Below, one piece after another: positions 1-11,599 of a stretch of 64,000 nt of DNA. Position 1 is the first letter of the stretch. Each line of letters starts with the position of its first letter. This DNA is from Batkoa obscura (taxonomy: Eukaryota > Entomophthoromycota > Entomophthoromycetes > Entomophthorales > Batkoaceae), in assembly GCA_030770535.1 (NCBI GenBank), contig JASVEC010000013.1, positions 1 to 64,000 on the forward strand. The letters run 5' to 3'. Position numbers and translations under genes: made by a program. The notes under the pieces are model-generated. The model was not told the DNA's origin, ran no database searches, and saw nothing but the letters and a program-made list of their open reading frames with translations.

Positions 1-792
1 AAACCTAACCCTAACCCTAACCCTAACCCTAACCCTAACCCTAACCCTAACCCTAACCCTAACCCTAACCCTAACCCTAACCCTAACCCTAACCCTAACC
101 CTAACCCTAACCCTAACCCTAACCCTAACCCTAACCCTAACCCTAACCCTAACCCTAACCCTAACCCTAACCCTAACCCTAACCCTAACCCTAACCCTAA
201 CCCTAACCCTAACCCTAACCCTAACCCTAACCCTAACCCTAACCCTAACCCTAACCCTAACCCTAACCCTAACCCTAACCCTAACCCTAACCCTAACCCT
301 AACCCTAACCCTAACCCTAACCCTAACCCTAACCCTAACCCTAACCCTAACCCTAACCCTAACCCTAACCCTAACCCTAACCCTAACCCTAACCCTAACC
401 CTAACCCTAACCCTAACCCTAACCCTAACCCTAACCCTAACCCTAACCCTAACCCTAACCCTAACCCTAACCCTAACCCTAACCCTAACCCTAACCCTAA
501 CCCTAACCCTAACCCTAACCCTAACCCTAACCCTAACCCTAACCCTAACCCTAACCCTAACCCTAACCCTAACCCTAACCCTAACCCTAACCCTAACCCT
601 AACCCTAACCCTAACCCTAACCCTAACCCTAACCCTAACCCTAACCCTAACCCTAACCCTAACCCTAACCCTAACCCTAACCCTAACCCTAACCCTAACC
701 CTAACCCTAACCCTAACCCTAACCCTAACCCTAACCCTAACCCTAACCCTAACCCTAACCCTAACCCTAACCCTAACCCTAACCCTAACCCT
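1..792. repeat. Telomere repeat array (CCCTAA)n
   Basis: About 131 uninterrupted copies of the six-base unit CCCTAA fill the left edge of the window, preceded by a few leading bases. The C-rich strand reads 5' to 3' into the chromosome, the orientation expected at a left chromosome end (TTAGGG on the 3' overhang strand). The array shows no degenerate units and ends abruptly at the border of an LTR-like element. TTAGGG is the ancestral fungal and animal telomere unit, so by itself it does not identify the organism. Confidence 0.98.
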
Positions 793-1256
793 TGTGAAAT
801 ATTGCTTTGTCAGCCCCATGGTTAATTATATCATAATAATCGCCTAAGCCGTCGTGTTCTCTACTATAGAGACAATTAGTCCCATGCTCTTAGTTTGATT
901 TGCTATGAGAATTTCTAGCTCCATCCCAAAGAATATTATCTTCTGATTTTGATATTTATACTTTTCAGAGTATAAAAGAGATTTTAGAGTATAACAGTTC
1001 GAGGCTTTTTGACTGAATTAATCCCTGATATCTCGAACATTTAATAAACCCACTAAGTTTTCTTAATAGTATTTTACATAGATTCTACATTAGCATTGTC
1101 TATTCTATTTGTCTTATATAGCTTGTAACCTATTACGTGCTATTCCTCATAATCCAAGTCTATCTTAGTCACATAAACTAAGACCTTTCGACTTATAGTG
1201 TAGTTAACCCAGCAATAGCTGTTCTTGATTCCAAACCCTGAGTACCAGATTTCACA
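793..1256 (-). mobile_element. Solo LTR-like element abutting the telomere
   Basis: A 464-bp block begins TGTGAAAT and ends ATTTCACA, short inverted termini with the TG...CA ends typical of long terminal repeats. It is a diverged relative of the two blocks at 31026-31485 and 31615-32110. No internal region, primer-binding site or second LTR lies beside it, so it is read as an old solo LTR of an unassigned retrotransposon family. The telomere array touches its left border directly, with no visible target-site duplicate on that side. Confidence 0.7.
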
Positions 1257-1482
1257 GTATTTTATTTAATCATTTATAAGCTAAAAAATATTAGCTTTAA
1301 TAACTAATAGATTTACAAATAAATAAAATAATATGTAATAGTTAAGCAAACTATGTAAAAAAAAGTAATGACTTATATAAAACTAACAAAAAACATGATC
1401 AAAAAACAAAATTTAAAGAAAAGGATTATTATATTAAAAAGTCTTCTTTTTATATTTATTAAATAAAGCTTGTAAGCATATA

Positions 1483-1580
1483 AGGGGCGTTTTTTAGCTT
1501 TATCATTTTTTCCATTTTTTGAATGCTATTTGAGTGGAAAAATTGTTAGTAAAATTCTTAAATAAAAAAATACATCTCTA
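1483..1580 (-). mobile_element. TA-flanked MITE, copy 1
   Basis: A ~98-bp member of the family described at 32488-32588, in reverse orientation. A TA dinucleotide lies on both sides (1481-1482 and 1581-1582), and the left terminus is slightly decayed. It is non-coding. Confidence 0.8.
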
Positions 1581-1584
1581 TATA

Positions 1585-1688
1585 TGAGAGGGAATGTTTT
1601 TTTAACTTCATTATTTTTTCCATTTTTAAGCGCTATTCTAAGCGGAAATTTTATTAGCAAATTCCTTAAATACAAAAATACGTCCCCA
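1585..1688 (-). mobile_element. TA-flanked MITE, copy 2
   Basis: A 104-bp family member in reverse orientation, only four bases beyond copy 1 and in the same direction. TA flanks are at 1583-1584 and 1689-1690. The close spacing gives an almost tandem pair. Confidence 0.8.
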
Positions 1689-1761
1689 TATTTTATTTGT
1701 AAATATTCAATTATTCAATTATTCAATTATTCAATTATTTAATTATTTTCTATTTAATATA

Positions 1762-1966
1762 TGAGAGTGTTTTTTTTGACTTCATTGTTTTTTCCATTTT
1801 TTAAGCGCTATTTAAGCAGAAAATATGGGGGGATGTATTTTTGTGTTTAAGGATTTTGCTAATAACTTTTCCACTCAAACAGTGCTTAAAAGATGGAAAA
1901 AGTAATGAAGCCAAAAAAACATCCCCATATGTTAATAAAATTCTTAACCACAAAAATACATCTCCA
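1762..1966 (-). mobile_element. TA-flanked MITE, copy 3, split by copy 4
   Basis: The two halves (1762-1823 and 1930-1966) make a normal ~100-bp family member in reverse orientation once copy 4 and its TA pair are set aside. The outer flanks are TA at 1760-1761 and 1967-1968. Copy 4 was therefore mobilised after copy 3 was in place. Confidence 0.85.
1826..1927 (+). mobile_element. TA-flanked MITE, copy 4, nested in copy 3
   Basis: A 102-bp family member in forward orientation, flanked by TA at 1824-1825 and TA at 1928-1929. It sits inside copy 3, so the empty site can be read from the other copies. This shows directly that the element's target-site duplication is TA, the signature of the Tc1/mariner/pogo superfamily. 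Confidence 0.88.
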
Positions 1967-2605
1967 TATAGTGTTATTTTTTAATTACTTTTTAATTTTT
2001 TCATTGTCTATTATAACATAAAAAATTTCAACTACAACAATAAGTATTTTCTATAAAAAAAGCAAGAGTCATTATAGTAAAAAAAATTGATGTTGTAATT
2101 CTATATCTCTGTGATTAATGTTTAACCAAAACTTAATTATTTATAAAACACTTATAAACTCTTATTTTAAACTCAATTGGAAATTCCTATCATCAGTCAG
2201 ATTTATAGCAGTGTAATTATTATATTTATTAAGCTATCATAAATTTTTGTGTTTTTATATAAAAGCCTTTAAAATATTTAACAGAGAACGTTTTCTATTA
2301 TAATAGCTTTCTCATCAAAAAACTATAACATTATTTATAAAAATATATGAAACCTTAGTAACGTGGTAATTTTACTCCTAAAAATAATGAAAATGTGATT
2401 TATTATTCTCTCCCCTATATAAAAATCAACCCTTGAGTTTTTAAAGTATCAAAAGTTACTAATTTAAGCTAAGCGATCTATATGTGATGTTTAGTATGAT
2501 TTGCTATTATTATCTATCTCAAGGTCGTTAGCATCATTAAATTATTATTTTAAGCAAAATTTCAATATTCTTTTAAACATAAAATATTAAAAAGCAATAA
2601 ATATT

Positions 2606-3084
2606 TTATTGATTTGCATGATACTGAATACGAAGAAGGACTTCTCCGCGGTTTTTAGAACCTTTACCAACGCCATACCAAGACTCAGTAAATCCATTTT
2701 GAACTAATCCTTGAATAGGGATGGTAGCCTCACCGATTTTATCATCAATAAGGGTATCTTTATCGTAAATAGAAACCTCGACTTCACTATCATCTTTAAT
2801 TGGGCTAAATGGTAGTTTAATTAATGTTATTTAAATATGAAATACTATTACAATTCGAAAGTTTCATTCCATTGAGCACTGCTTCCTGCACCCTTAATTA
2901 CTTGACTCTTTTCTTTTTTGTGGTTACACTTGATAATGACATAAGCATCATTTTTTCCAACTAAAGTAGTATCTTCGTTGTGAAGATTCCTTCCTTCAAC
3001 TTCTCAAATTAATACTTGTTGTTTATATAAAAAGATAGAGCTACCTAAGGTGATTTGTAATTTTCCAATTTCCTTTCCAAACAT
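2606..3084 (-). CDS. Small single C2-domain protein
   Basis: Three exons join in frame: 3084-3045, 3002-2852 and 2804-2606, with GT-AG introns of 42 and 47 bp. The product is about 129 residues and consists almost entirely of one C2 domain. It starts MFGKEIGKLQITLEVEGRNL, and carries an Asp in GKNDAYV, a WNETF strand and a closing GEVLLRIQY strand, as is usual for C2 sandwiches. C2 domains bind membrane phospholipids, often with calcium. Some calcium-loop aspartates are visible (NDAY, YDKDTLIDD), so calcium binding is possible but not shown. It resembles the N-terminal domain of the large C2 protein at 21141. Without intron removal the gene is broken into pieces and is easily missed. The exact function is unknown. 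Confidence 0.8.
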
Positions 3085-3300
3085 TTTTAATAATAATCAA
3101 TCCATCTTTTTAGTCTTATTTATATGTTTGCCTTGGTGACATCACTATTAGTCGTTCTTTGTTCATAATATTGATGACGTTGAGTTATAAATTAATAAAC
3201 TATTTTTAGAATTTATTTTTTGCATACTTTAGTTATTTCAAAGTTGTGCTAAAGTTTTTATTTAATTTTTGTTTAGAACTGTACATAAATCATAAAAAAG

Positions 3301-3916
3301 ATGAAAGAATCAAAGAATTTATTTATTACAGTTGGATCCACACAATTCGAATCACTTATACATCATTTATTGAATAAAGAGGTGCTTTCATTATTATTCA
3401 ATAATCATTTTGAGACAGTTAATTTACAAGTTGGGAATACTAAAGTTAATCAAAATGAATTACTAAAATTAAAAAATGAGTTTAAAAATAAAATGACAAT
3501 TAATTTATTTGATTTTAATCAAAGCCTTACTCACTTTTACAGAGAAGCGGACTTTGTTATTTCTCATGCAGGTAATATAAAATAAATACAATATTTAATT
3601 TTAATACTTATTATAATAGGCTCTGGTTCTATTATTGAAGCTTTACGATTAAAAAAGAAGTTATTAGTAGTGGTCAATAATAAATTAATGGATAATCATC
3701 AAAAAGAGTTGGCTATTGAAATGAAAAAAAACAATTATTCATTTATATGTGAACCAGAGTAAATTTATCGATTTTTTTTTATTAATACTAATATTACTAT
3801 CTAGAACCTTAAAAACATTCTTTCTAAGTTTTGATGAGTATTCTACTTTTAGTTTAGAGCCGTTTCCAGATAAAAGAACAGGTGCCTTTCAGGAGATGTT
3901 AAATACCATTCTATAA
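3301..3916 (+). CDS. ALG13: UDP-GlcNAc transferase catalytic subunit ALG13
   Basis: Exons 3301-3571, 3620-3758 and 3805-3916 join in frame (introns 48 and 46 bp) to a 173-residue protein. The N-terminus FITVGSTQFESLI matches the ALG13 glycosyltransferase start. ISHAGSGSIIEALRLKK is the GT28-type UDP-GlcNAc binding motif, and the end FPDKRTGAFQEML fits the family tail. With membrane partner ALG14, ALG13 adds the second GlcNAc to dolichol-PP-GlcNAc at the cytosolic face of the ER during N-glycan assembly. ALG14 is not in the window. Length is close to the yeast protein (about 200 residues). The stop lies 11 bp from the convergent tRNA ligase stop, so the two 3' ends must be packed or overlapping in transcripts. 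Confidence 0.92.
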
Positions 3917-3927
3917 AAAAACACCAT

Positions 3928-6619
3928 TTATTTTTTCTTTTCATATGAATAAAATGGTCTAACTCTACCCCATGCTATAATTGGCGAATCAAATAGGATT
4001 TGATTTATGTTAGCACCAACACCTTTATCTATTGATTCTAGCATCAGATTTGATTCCACAGCTTTAATTTTATCATTCATTGTTCCTATAGTAGCATGAA
4101 GATACTTTTGAGTAACTTGTAAAGCATCTGGTTTTTTATTATTATTAATATATATTTTATCACCATAAAGCTCACTATCATCCTTAGGAAGATACCTTAT
4201 TTCTTTTACAGATAAACACATGACTTTATTCTCTTCCCATATTAATTTATCGAATATTACTATGACACCTTTCCCAATCCATTCTTTTATTTGTTCATCA
4301 TTGAGATAGTCTTGTACTATTAACTCATTGTCTTTGCTATTGTTAAATGCTAAAGTGACATGTAATAAGGATGGCATATCGTTGTTAAACCTTTTGTTAG
4401 AAAAGGATTTGGTAATGAATTGAAATGCTTTTTTACTAATATCTTTATCCTTATTATGCGACACCAGCTTATTTTTAAGTATTTCCAAAATATTTTCACC
4501 TAAAGATATCCCAATATACTTTAAAGGATATTTTGAATTAAGAGAATATTCTTTTCCATTACTTTCACTGATCAAGCATTCTTTTAACAATTGACCAACT
4601 TGATTTAAATCTGGTAATTGCGATAATAATAATTTTGGTGGATTCTCTATTTCATTTATTACAGGTATGACTTTGTCTAAGATTTGATTTTCTATTGGTT
4701 TTGTTAAGTCAATACTAATAAGTTTATGATAAGTGTTATCTATCAAATTTGATTCTGAATCAATACTTTCAAAGCTATTAATAAAATTCCACATAATTTT
4801 TTCCATTTCCAATGTTCCTTTTGGTGTCAATTTTTGGTGATTATTCCCTCGTTGAAGTATTCTATGATAAGTAAAACTAAAGTAATCTGAAATTGAAAAG
4901 TCATGATTGTTTTCATCAATGTTCCATTGAAGTGGGATAATTATTGCATTTGGATATTTTTCTAAAATTGGTGTTAAAACTTTTTCTCTTAATTCGACAG
5001 TTTGATTATTTCTATCTGCAATAATATGGTCAAATGTTTTAAGTGCATTTAATACCTCTCTACAGAATGCGTTGCCATCTTTATAATCATCGCTTTGAAT
5101 ATGATGAAAATTGAATATTTTACTGATACATTTTGAAACAACTGTTTTACCACTTCCTATTGTTGCTACTGGTAAAACAATCACCTTTTTCTTATTTTCC
5201 TCGTTACTTACTTGATCTTCTTTCTTAAAATTATCATCTAAAGTACAGCCCGTATCTTTAAAAAATGCTTCTCTAGATTCAATTATACCTTGCCAGTCCA
5301 AATAATCTTTAAATAGTTTAGGATCACTAACTGTCTTTGATTGAAGCCATTTGAAATAAGCTCTAGATAACGGGTACCTTTGACGAAATGTAAACTTCTT
5401 TTTGGAATCTTTATTTGCTTTGAGGTATTTAAATGTAATTTCTCTCCATTCTCTATACATTAAATATGGATAATCGTATTTTATTTTAAAAAAACAATGC
5501 TTTGTATTTGAGCTACGAACTACAAATCCTTCTATTGCTCTACCTTTATAAATTCCATTGCATTCTTCCCCAAACTGTTTAACTTCATCGATCTTATCTT
5601 TAATAATATAGTCAACAGGAATAAACCCGAAAAAAATTGCTACTTTAGTAACACATTCACTTGGCCATGTAACTAATTGTAATCTATTAAAATTAATTCC
5701 ATGTAAATATAATCCAGATTCATGAGGTGGATAAGGCAACACATGTTCTTGGAATTGATCATCACATAACTATAATAAACTGTTAGAATAACCATAATTT
5801 ATAAACAATAAACGGTACCTCGAAAATCAAAGTAATATCGAAAAGTTTTAAAAACTTTAATAAATTATTTAACTCATTGCCACTTTTTTTTAAATGCTTT
5901 TTAATCCAATAAATTCCCATTTGATGATGTGCTATTTTAATATTATTCAAATCTATTTTATTTGTGCTTTCATCCAAGCTTAATTCTTCGAGTTGTTTAA
6001 GTATCCCATCAATATTATCTTCTTTGGAACCTATACTATTCTTCGATGCTACCAATAACCTATCATGTTTATTTAATCTATCGCCTAATTCAAATGACTG
6101 TTCGTTAAAATTAGTGGCATAAATTATACATCCATTTTCTTTAGTGGTAATTTCATAAGGTCCAGTTATATTATTTTTCAAAGAATCCCAGGATGTGAAA
6201 GGTGTTTCGTTGATATTAAAAAATTTATCATACCCTCTTAAAACAACTTTATAATCATCATCGCTATAGTTTGTAGTAAATAAAGATCTAGCAAAAACAT
6301 CAGGTATATCAGGTAAACCTTGAATATTAAACTTATCCTTCCCTTTAATAATATTTCGAAAGTAAGTTTCACTTAACCTCCATCCATCAATCTTTACTAT
6401 GTCCTTATTATCCACTTGAGAAATCAACTCAAACTCTTTCTTATTAAGCCATCTTCCTTTACTAGGTTGACTTTTTTGCCAATTAGCGTAATCATCGAAT
6501 ATGCTGATACTTTCACGCTCCTTTGCTCTATCTTTTATAGCTAAGTCAATAAGTCCCGACTTTAATAAATCTTTCTTTATATCTTCAATAAATTTATCAA
6601 ACTCCATAATAAAAAACAA
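3928..6619 (-). CDS. TRL1: Fungal-type tRNA ligase Trl1
   Basis: Two exons (6619-5819 and 5769-3928, intron 48 bp) give 880 residues, or 876 if the second ATG at 6607 is used. It seals tRNA exon halves after intron removal and, in yeast, the HAC1 mRNA of the unfolded protein response. Three catalytic parts are visible in order. The RNA ligase adenylyltransferase has the nucleotidyl lysine in TTKENGCII (Lys160) and later motifs EGFVVRS and KIKY. The polynucleotide kinase has P-loop ATIGSGKT (about 469-476). The cyclic phosphodiesterase is of the 2H type, with HVT at about 737 and HAT at about 825. All key residues are present and the length matches yeast Trl1 (827). This domain order is characteristic of fungi and supports the taxonomic reading. 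It converges on ALG13. Confidence 0.95.
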
Positions 6620-7147
6620 AAGAAAACCTAACTTGATTATATATGTCTATACGCAGCAAACTATGATTAATATTTCTTAAGTATTAATACAAAAACATAA
6701 GCTGATTGGTATTATTAAAAGCAAAGTCAAATATTAAAACAATAATAACAATTAATAAGTGATCCAATGTGATTATACGATTATAAAATTATATTAGATT
6801 TAACAAGGATTTTAAATGATATAATTTTTTGTAAATTGCTATCAAAAAATTATCAGACATTCTTTATTGTAAAATACATTTAGATGGAATATATAATTAT
6901 AATATAACTGTGTTAGAGTATTATTAAAATCATATAGACAAATATGTTTTGAATCATTTCAATTAAAACATTATATTGTACATTTATTAGTTACAACGAT
7001 AGTGTTTATCTCAAGCACAATGAATATTCAATTTCATAGGTTACACTCACAAGTTTAAAATTTTGTCTATATATAGTAAACTTTTTAACATGTTAAACAC
7101 AATATTTTAATTTAAATAATTATGAATTGTAAACTAGTTTTGTTAAG
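6620..7147. other. Intergenic, no feature seen
   Basis: This AT-rich spacer lies between the divergent tRNA ligase and auxin-efflux-carrier-like genes and must hold both promoters. I see no repeat, RNA gene or recognisable box. Confidence 0.6.
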
Positions 7148-8689
7148 ATGGAAGCCCCAACACTACAAAAATTGATATGGATTTCAATAAACCCAATAAT
7201 GCAATTATTATTAGTAGGAGGTAATAAAAATATATCCTTAATCTGCTATCATTTATTATCTTAAAAGGTATTGGCGTATGGCTTGCTCGTTCTAAGATCT
7301 TGACACCAGTAGGGGCTAAAATAATGTCACAAGTATATATAAACGCATTAGTACCTTCTCTAATGTTTAGTAAAATGTCAGTTGCAGTGAACCCTGATTC
7401 ATTAAGACGCATGGCGTAAATATAAAATAGTATATATTATTTATCATTTTAATGTATACCATTAGTGTTGTTGTTCCATTTGTGTTCATTTATATGGGAA
7501 TCGGCTTAATAGGTGGCATTATAGTCCGTAGACTATTTCAAAAAAGATTACCAGATACATTTAATTATACTTTAATAGGTAATATATAGCACATGATGAA
7601 TATATTTATATTTATAAATGCTTGTATCGATATGTATAACGTACTAATATCGATATTGTAGTTGCTTCCACTTGGTCTAACTGGGTATTTTATTATTGTA
7701 ATATCCTTAACCTTTTTTTAATATCTTTAGGGCGATATTCCTTTAGCAGTAATTTTAAATTTTACTAGCTTACCGCCCTTTGAGCCAAAAGACGGTGATC
7801 TTGGTGTCGCTTATGTGTCGGTATTTTTAATTATATTTACTGTTACATTATTCCCGCTTGGCGGACATAAACTTGTTGAAAAAGACTTTAAAGATAATAA
7901 ACAAGATGTTGAAATTATGAATTCAAAAGTAGAAGAACAAGAAGTTGTTGAATATACTTTAACTAATATAAGTAATGATCACAATGAGTACATTAATGAT
8001 AACAATAATGAGCAGATAAATCAATACAATAAAAGTCAAACTACTATTGATCTTGGTATAAAGGCAAAGTTTTATAAAATAATGGCAAAAATTTCAGCCA
8101 TTGTAATAGCTATAGCGACCCCAGTAAATATAGGGATTATATCCGGTTTAATCGTTGGTTTAACTCCATTGAAGCCAATATTTGTTCCTTTTAAAGATAA
8201 TCCATACAATGTAGTTGGTATTAGTCCACCATTATATGTGATATTTACAACTACACAATTCCTTGGTGGAGCATGTATTCCAATTGGGTTATTAAATTTA
8301 GGTGCTGGTTTAGCTACTTTAGAAATTAAAAGTGTACCAATAAATCTGACTTTGGTTGTAGCCTTTATTAAACTTATACTTACCCCATTAGTTGGTATTT
8401 TTCTATAGAATTTGTAATATTCAATAATTAAATTCATTTTTTAGGCATTCCTTTAGTCAAACTATGCATTACTTTAGATTGGATTTCAAAAGAAGAAAAG
8501 GTGCTTCAATTAGTTTTAATGTTTGCTTCTTGCGTACCATCTGCAACAACCACACTTATTTTAACGCAATACTATAACCCAACTGGAGAAGCAAGGCACA
8601 TTTCTTCATTATTAGTTATACAATACGGGCTAGGGTTTTTTACAATGATAATTGCATTGGGTGTATCTAACTATTTGATCTTCACTTGA
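7148..8689 (+). CDS. Auxin efflux carrier (AEC) family membrane transporter
   Basis: Six exons join in frame to 421 residues: 7148-7220, 7268-7415, 7466-7578, 7662-7684, 7731-8394 and 8445-8689. Exon 4 is only 23 nt. The N-terminal half has membrane segments starting MEAPTLQKLIWISINPIMQL and the family motif around SNWGDIPLAV. A polar N/Q/E-rich loop follows (about residues 145-205), then a second set of membrane segments with NPTGEARHISSLL near the end. This two-halves-with-loop layout matches the fungal Ecm3/AEC proteins, putative endomembrane (ER) transporters of unknown substrate. All introns are 46-83 bp. The start was chosen because it begins the first membrane segment and reads in frame into exon 2. 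The substrate cannot be inferred. Confidence 0.88.
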
Positions 8690-8937
8690 ATAAAAATGTT
8701 TTATGACTGTAATTTGTTATTTTTGTTATCTAATTGTTTGATTTTATTTATCATAATAAATAACTATAAATATAAATAAATCAATAGATTTTAAATTCAA
8801 TTATCTTATTATATCACATAAACTATAGACATTATACTTAAACATTTGTATAATATTGTACTGTATTATATATACATTTAAATTTATAATAAATAAATAT
8901 TACTTTTATATATTTTTTTGTTTTTAATCAAATAGGT

Positions 8938-9621
8938 TTACTCTGATGCTGGGCTGGGAATGGGATAATAGTTTTTCTTTGCTTCTTGGACAAGTTCTTT
9001 TTGTTGCTTACGCTTTTCCATATTTTCTGGGCTTTCTAAGAACTGCTCTCTACGTTTTAACCATTCTTCTCCAGTTTCTCCTTGATACACGCCTACTAAA
9101 CTATCACCACAGAACCCATATAACCACATAGCTGAGCCAGCTGCAAAAGCCCCAAAAGCAACTTTTCCAATTCTTTGGGCTTAAAAAAAATTAAAAATGA
9201 ATAAACATTAATAAACTATTAAACATACAACGTGCGCCTGCAATGGCACCTGCAACTGCTCCCCCTATAGCCTTATTCCAATGATCATCTTTTTCTCTGA
9301 TTGATTGAGCAAAACAAGTAGTAGCAGCAAAAGCCACCCCGGTTACACCTAAATTAAATGAATTAATTACCAATCTTAAAATATTATTGCTTCTTTAATA
9401 ATTTGATCAATTTATCTCAAGACTTCTTTGGTATTTTTTATACATAATTTATATAATGTACCATAATATCCAATATCACCACCAGTACGAGTGAAAACTC
9501 CTAAAGCACCAGCATTATGAACTTGAACTGCATTTTTATAAGCACTAACTAAGAATCCAAAAGCAGAGAACTTAAGGCCTGTTTCACCAGCATAACTTAA
9601 ACAAGATTTGTCGCCTGCCAT
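8938..9621 (-). CDS. Complex I Tim17-like accessory subunit (NDUFA11/B14.7, Nuo21.3-like)
   Basis: Three exons (9621-9462, 9348-9229 and 9179-8938) join in frame to 173 residues. The protein has the Tim17/22/23-type four-helix membrane core with Gly-rich helices (TGGDIGYYGVTGVAFAATT, AIGGAVAGAIAGAR) and the family signature IREKDDHWN between helices. A soluble C-terminal tail (EEWLKRREQF) matches fungal complex I 21.3-kDa subunits. It is an accessory subunit of mitochondrial NADH dehydrogenase in the inner membrane. Its presence argues that the fungus has a respiring mitochondrion. Intron 1 is unusually long for the window (113 bp) and has a second in-frame donor about 20 bp downstream (exon end at 9443 or so), which would add seven residues. 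I prefer the shorter form from alignment to the family. Confidence 0.85.
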
Positions 9622-10075
9622 TTTAATTTCTTTCTTAATAACTTAATATTTAATGTTTTAATTTATAATAAATATAATCTACCTAAAGTAAACTAGATAA
9701 TATTTAAACACGAAGTTACTTCAATTTAATAATATATTTATAAATTAGCCAATTAAATTCCCAAACTGATTTTGTAGAGATTAAAGATAATCAAAAATCT
9801 TATTTCGATAAAATGGGATAATTTAAAATTAAAAATAGACCATTGTATAATCAATACTAATAGTACATGTATACATGATAATAAATATATATTAATAGAT
9901 AATAAAAATGATATAAAAAATTTCCTAAAATATAAAATGATAATTATCACAATGTTTATTATCTTTTATCTTTAATAATAAACTTAAAAATAACAAAGTC
10001 AAATAAAATAAAAATACATTTTGATGTATTTTTATATAGAGAAAAGTCAATTGATATCATTGAACACGGAATCTT
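9622..10075. other. Intergenic, no feature seen
   Basis: This 454-bp AT-rich spacer between the complex I subunit start and the ATG5 stop shows no gene, repeat or RNA signature. Confidence 0.6.
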
Positions 10076-11240
10076 TCAACTTTTTTTATCAGCTACAACT
10101 ATATGTAAAAAACTATCTGGATACATTAAATGAAGATAAAGCCAGATTAAAGGAGTATTTAATGGCACACTTATACTTTGAATTATTATGTCAAAAGTAT
10201 CCAAATTTCTGCTTATGTTTTGGATATTTACTATATCTTTTAAAATATTATAAACACAATCCCCTATTGTTATTAATTTATCATTTGTTTCTTGGTTTTC
10301 TTCATTTTCTTCAGGATTAAAGGGTGAAATAAGCTCTTGGATTACGCTTGGGTAATCTAAAGTTTTTGAGCTATCAGAATAGTATAATCGAAATGGAATA
10401 TGTTTTGGAAATTCATTATTGTTACTCTCTTTAAAATTTAAACTTAAATCATAGCTATTCAAAGTAGATTGTATATTCCAAAAGGCTTTAAAATCATCTA
10501 AATTTACTTAATTTAATACCTATTTAGCAAAATATTAAAACAGCTTACGAGATATTAAAGATTGCCATAATTGAATATGTTCCTCCTTTGTTAAATTCAT
10601 CACCTTTTTAGTATTTCCGTGCCTTATATAATTTGACTTTAATCTAATTAATATGTTTGCAGTAGTTTATTCAAGTATTCAATTACCTCCTTTATCATTG
10701 ACATAAAATAATCCGAATCTGGTAGTGGATTTTCTGCTGTGAACTTTGCAATACGATATAGTTTGTCCGATGGATAATTACCATACCTTATAACTACCTC
10801 CCAAGTATCCTTCTTTATATTACTTATTTTATCTTTATGAGTCAATAAATCATGTAAAAGACCTACAGGAAAATGCCTATTATGATGAATTTATATTCAC
10901 AATTATCGTATAAATTTAATACCATTTTAAAGGAATACCTTTATACTCTAGCCATATTTCTTCCCAAGAGAAATCCGGATCATCCATGACATTTAAAAAT
11001 ATATAGGTCACAACCTTAAATAAGTTTAAACTAAAATAAGAGATTTTTGGTATTAATGTCTAATAATAATCCGATTTAGTATAACAAAATTAATTTAATT
11101 TAAATTACATAATACTCTTCAAATTCTAAATTTGGAGGGGTAGAAGGTAGGTTTATTTTATCCTCTGTGTTAAATTGGAATATTACAGGTATTTTACTAT
11201 ACCATACCAGTTCCTTAATACTTTCATCATTTGTTAACAT
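10076..11240 (-). CDS. ATG5: Autophagy protein Atg5
   Basis: Five exons (11240-11109, 11059-10923, 10876-10687, 10636-10549, 10497-10076) join in frame to 322 residues with introns of 46-51 bp. Family landmarks appear in order: the N-terminal WYSKIPVIFQF strand, YYTLIPKISYFS, the KGIPLKWHFPVGLLHDL motif, the helix with the Atg12 acceptor lysine in SMIKESNYIRHG (Lys152), HDFKAFWNIQ, FPKHIPFRLYY and the closing PDSFLHIVV. Atg12-Atg5 conjugate with Atg16 acts as the E3-like factor that lipidates Atg8 on the phagophore. Length is close to yeast Atg5 (294) and human ATG5 (275). No key residue is missing. The gene is cut into five small exons, so gene finders relying on long ORFs would see only its ends. 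Confidence 0.93.
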
Positions 11241-11599
11241 TTTGATTGTTTAAAGATTCATGTTTATCATTTTTTTTAGAAAAATATTAGAACTAAAATA
11301 TGCATAAAATGCGAATTTAGATATAATAGCCAATAACTTTGGACTAAAATTCTGCAAAAGTACGATTTCATTGACCATCATGATATTTCATACTGAAGTT
11401 TAAAATTTATATCAATTTTGTTTCAAAAACTATACTTATAAACTTTCTTTAATAAAAATTATTTTTGTAAAATCATATCATTTTTATTACATTAAACTAA
11501 GTTAAAGGAGAAGACAGTTATATATATAAACATTATTAATTTAAAAAGGATTTCTAGAAAATACGGTTAGCTTAAAAATTATTAAACCATTGCGACAAA
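11241..11599. other. Intergenic, no feature seen
   Basis: This AT-rich spacer holds the ATG5 promoter and the 3' flank of the DnaJ gene. No repeat or RNA signature is seen. Confidence 0.6.

Larger units (their letters stand above)
1257..2605. other. Subtelomeric non-coding stretch with a MITE cluster
   Basis: No gene is seen. The stretch holds four MITE copies (1483-1966, listed separately), a short tandem run of the unit ATTCA near 1705-1745, and otherwise plain AT-rich sequence. Confidence 0.7.

Noticed and set aside
1-792. CRISPR-like regular repeats
   Set aside because: Six-base telomere units without spacers in a eukaryotic chromosome end.
7143-7412. 89-codon minus-strand frame
   Set aside because: Antisense to exons 1-2 of the AEC transporter and their intron.
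10021-10320. 99-codon plus-strand frame
   Set aside because: Antisense shadow of ATG5 exon 5.
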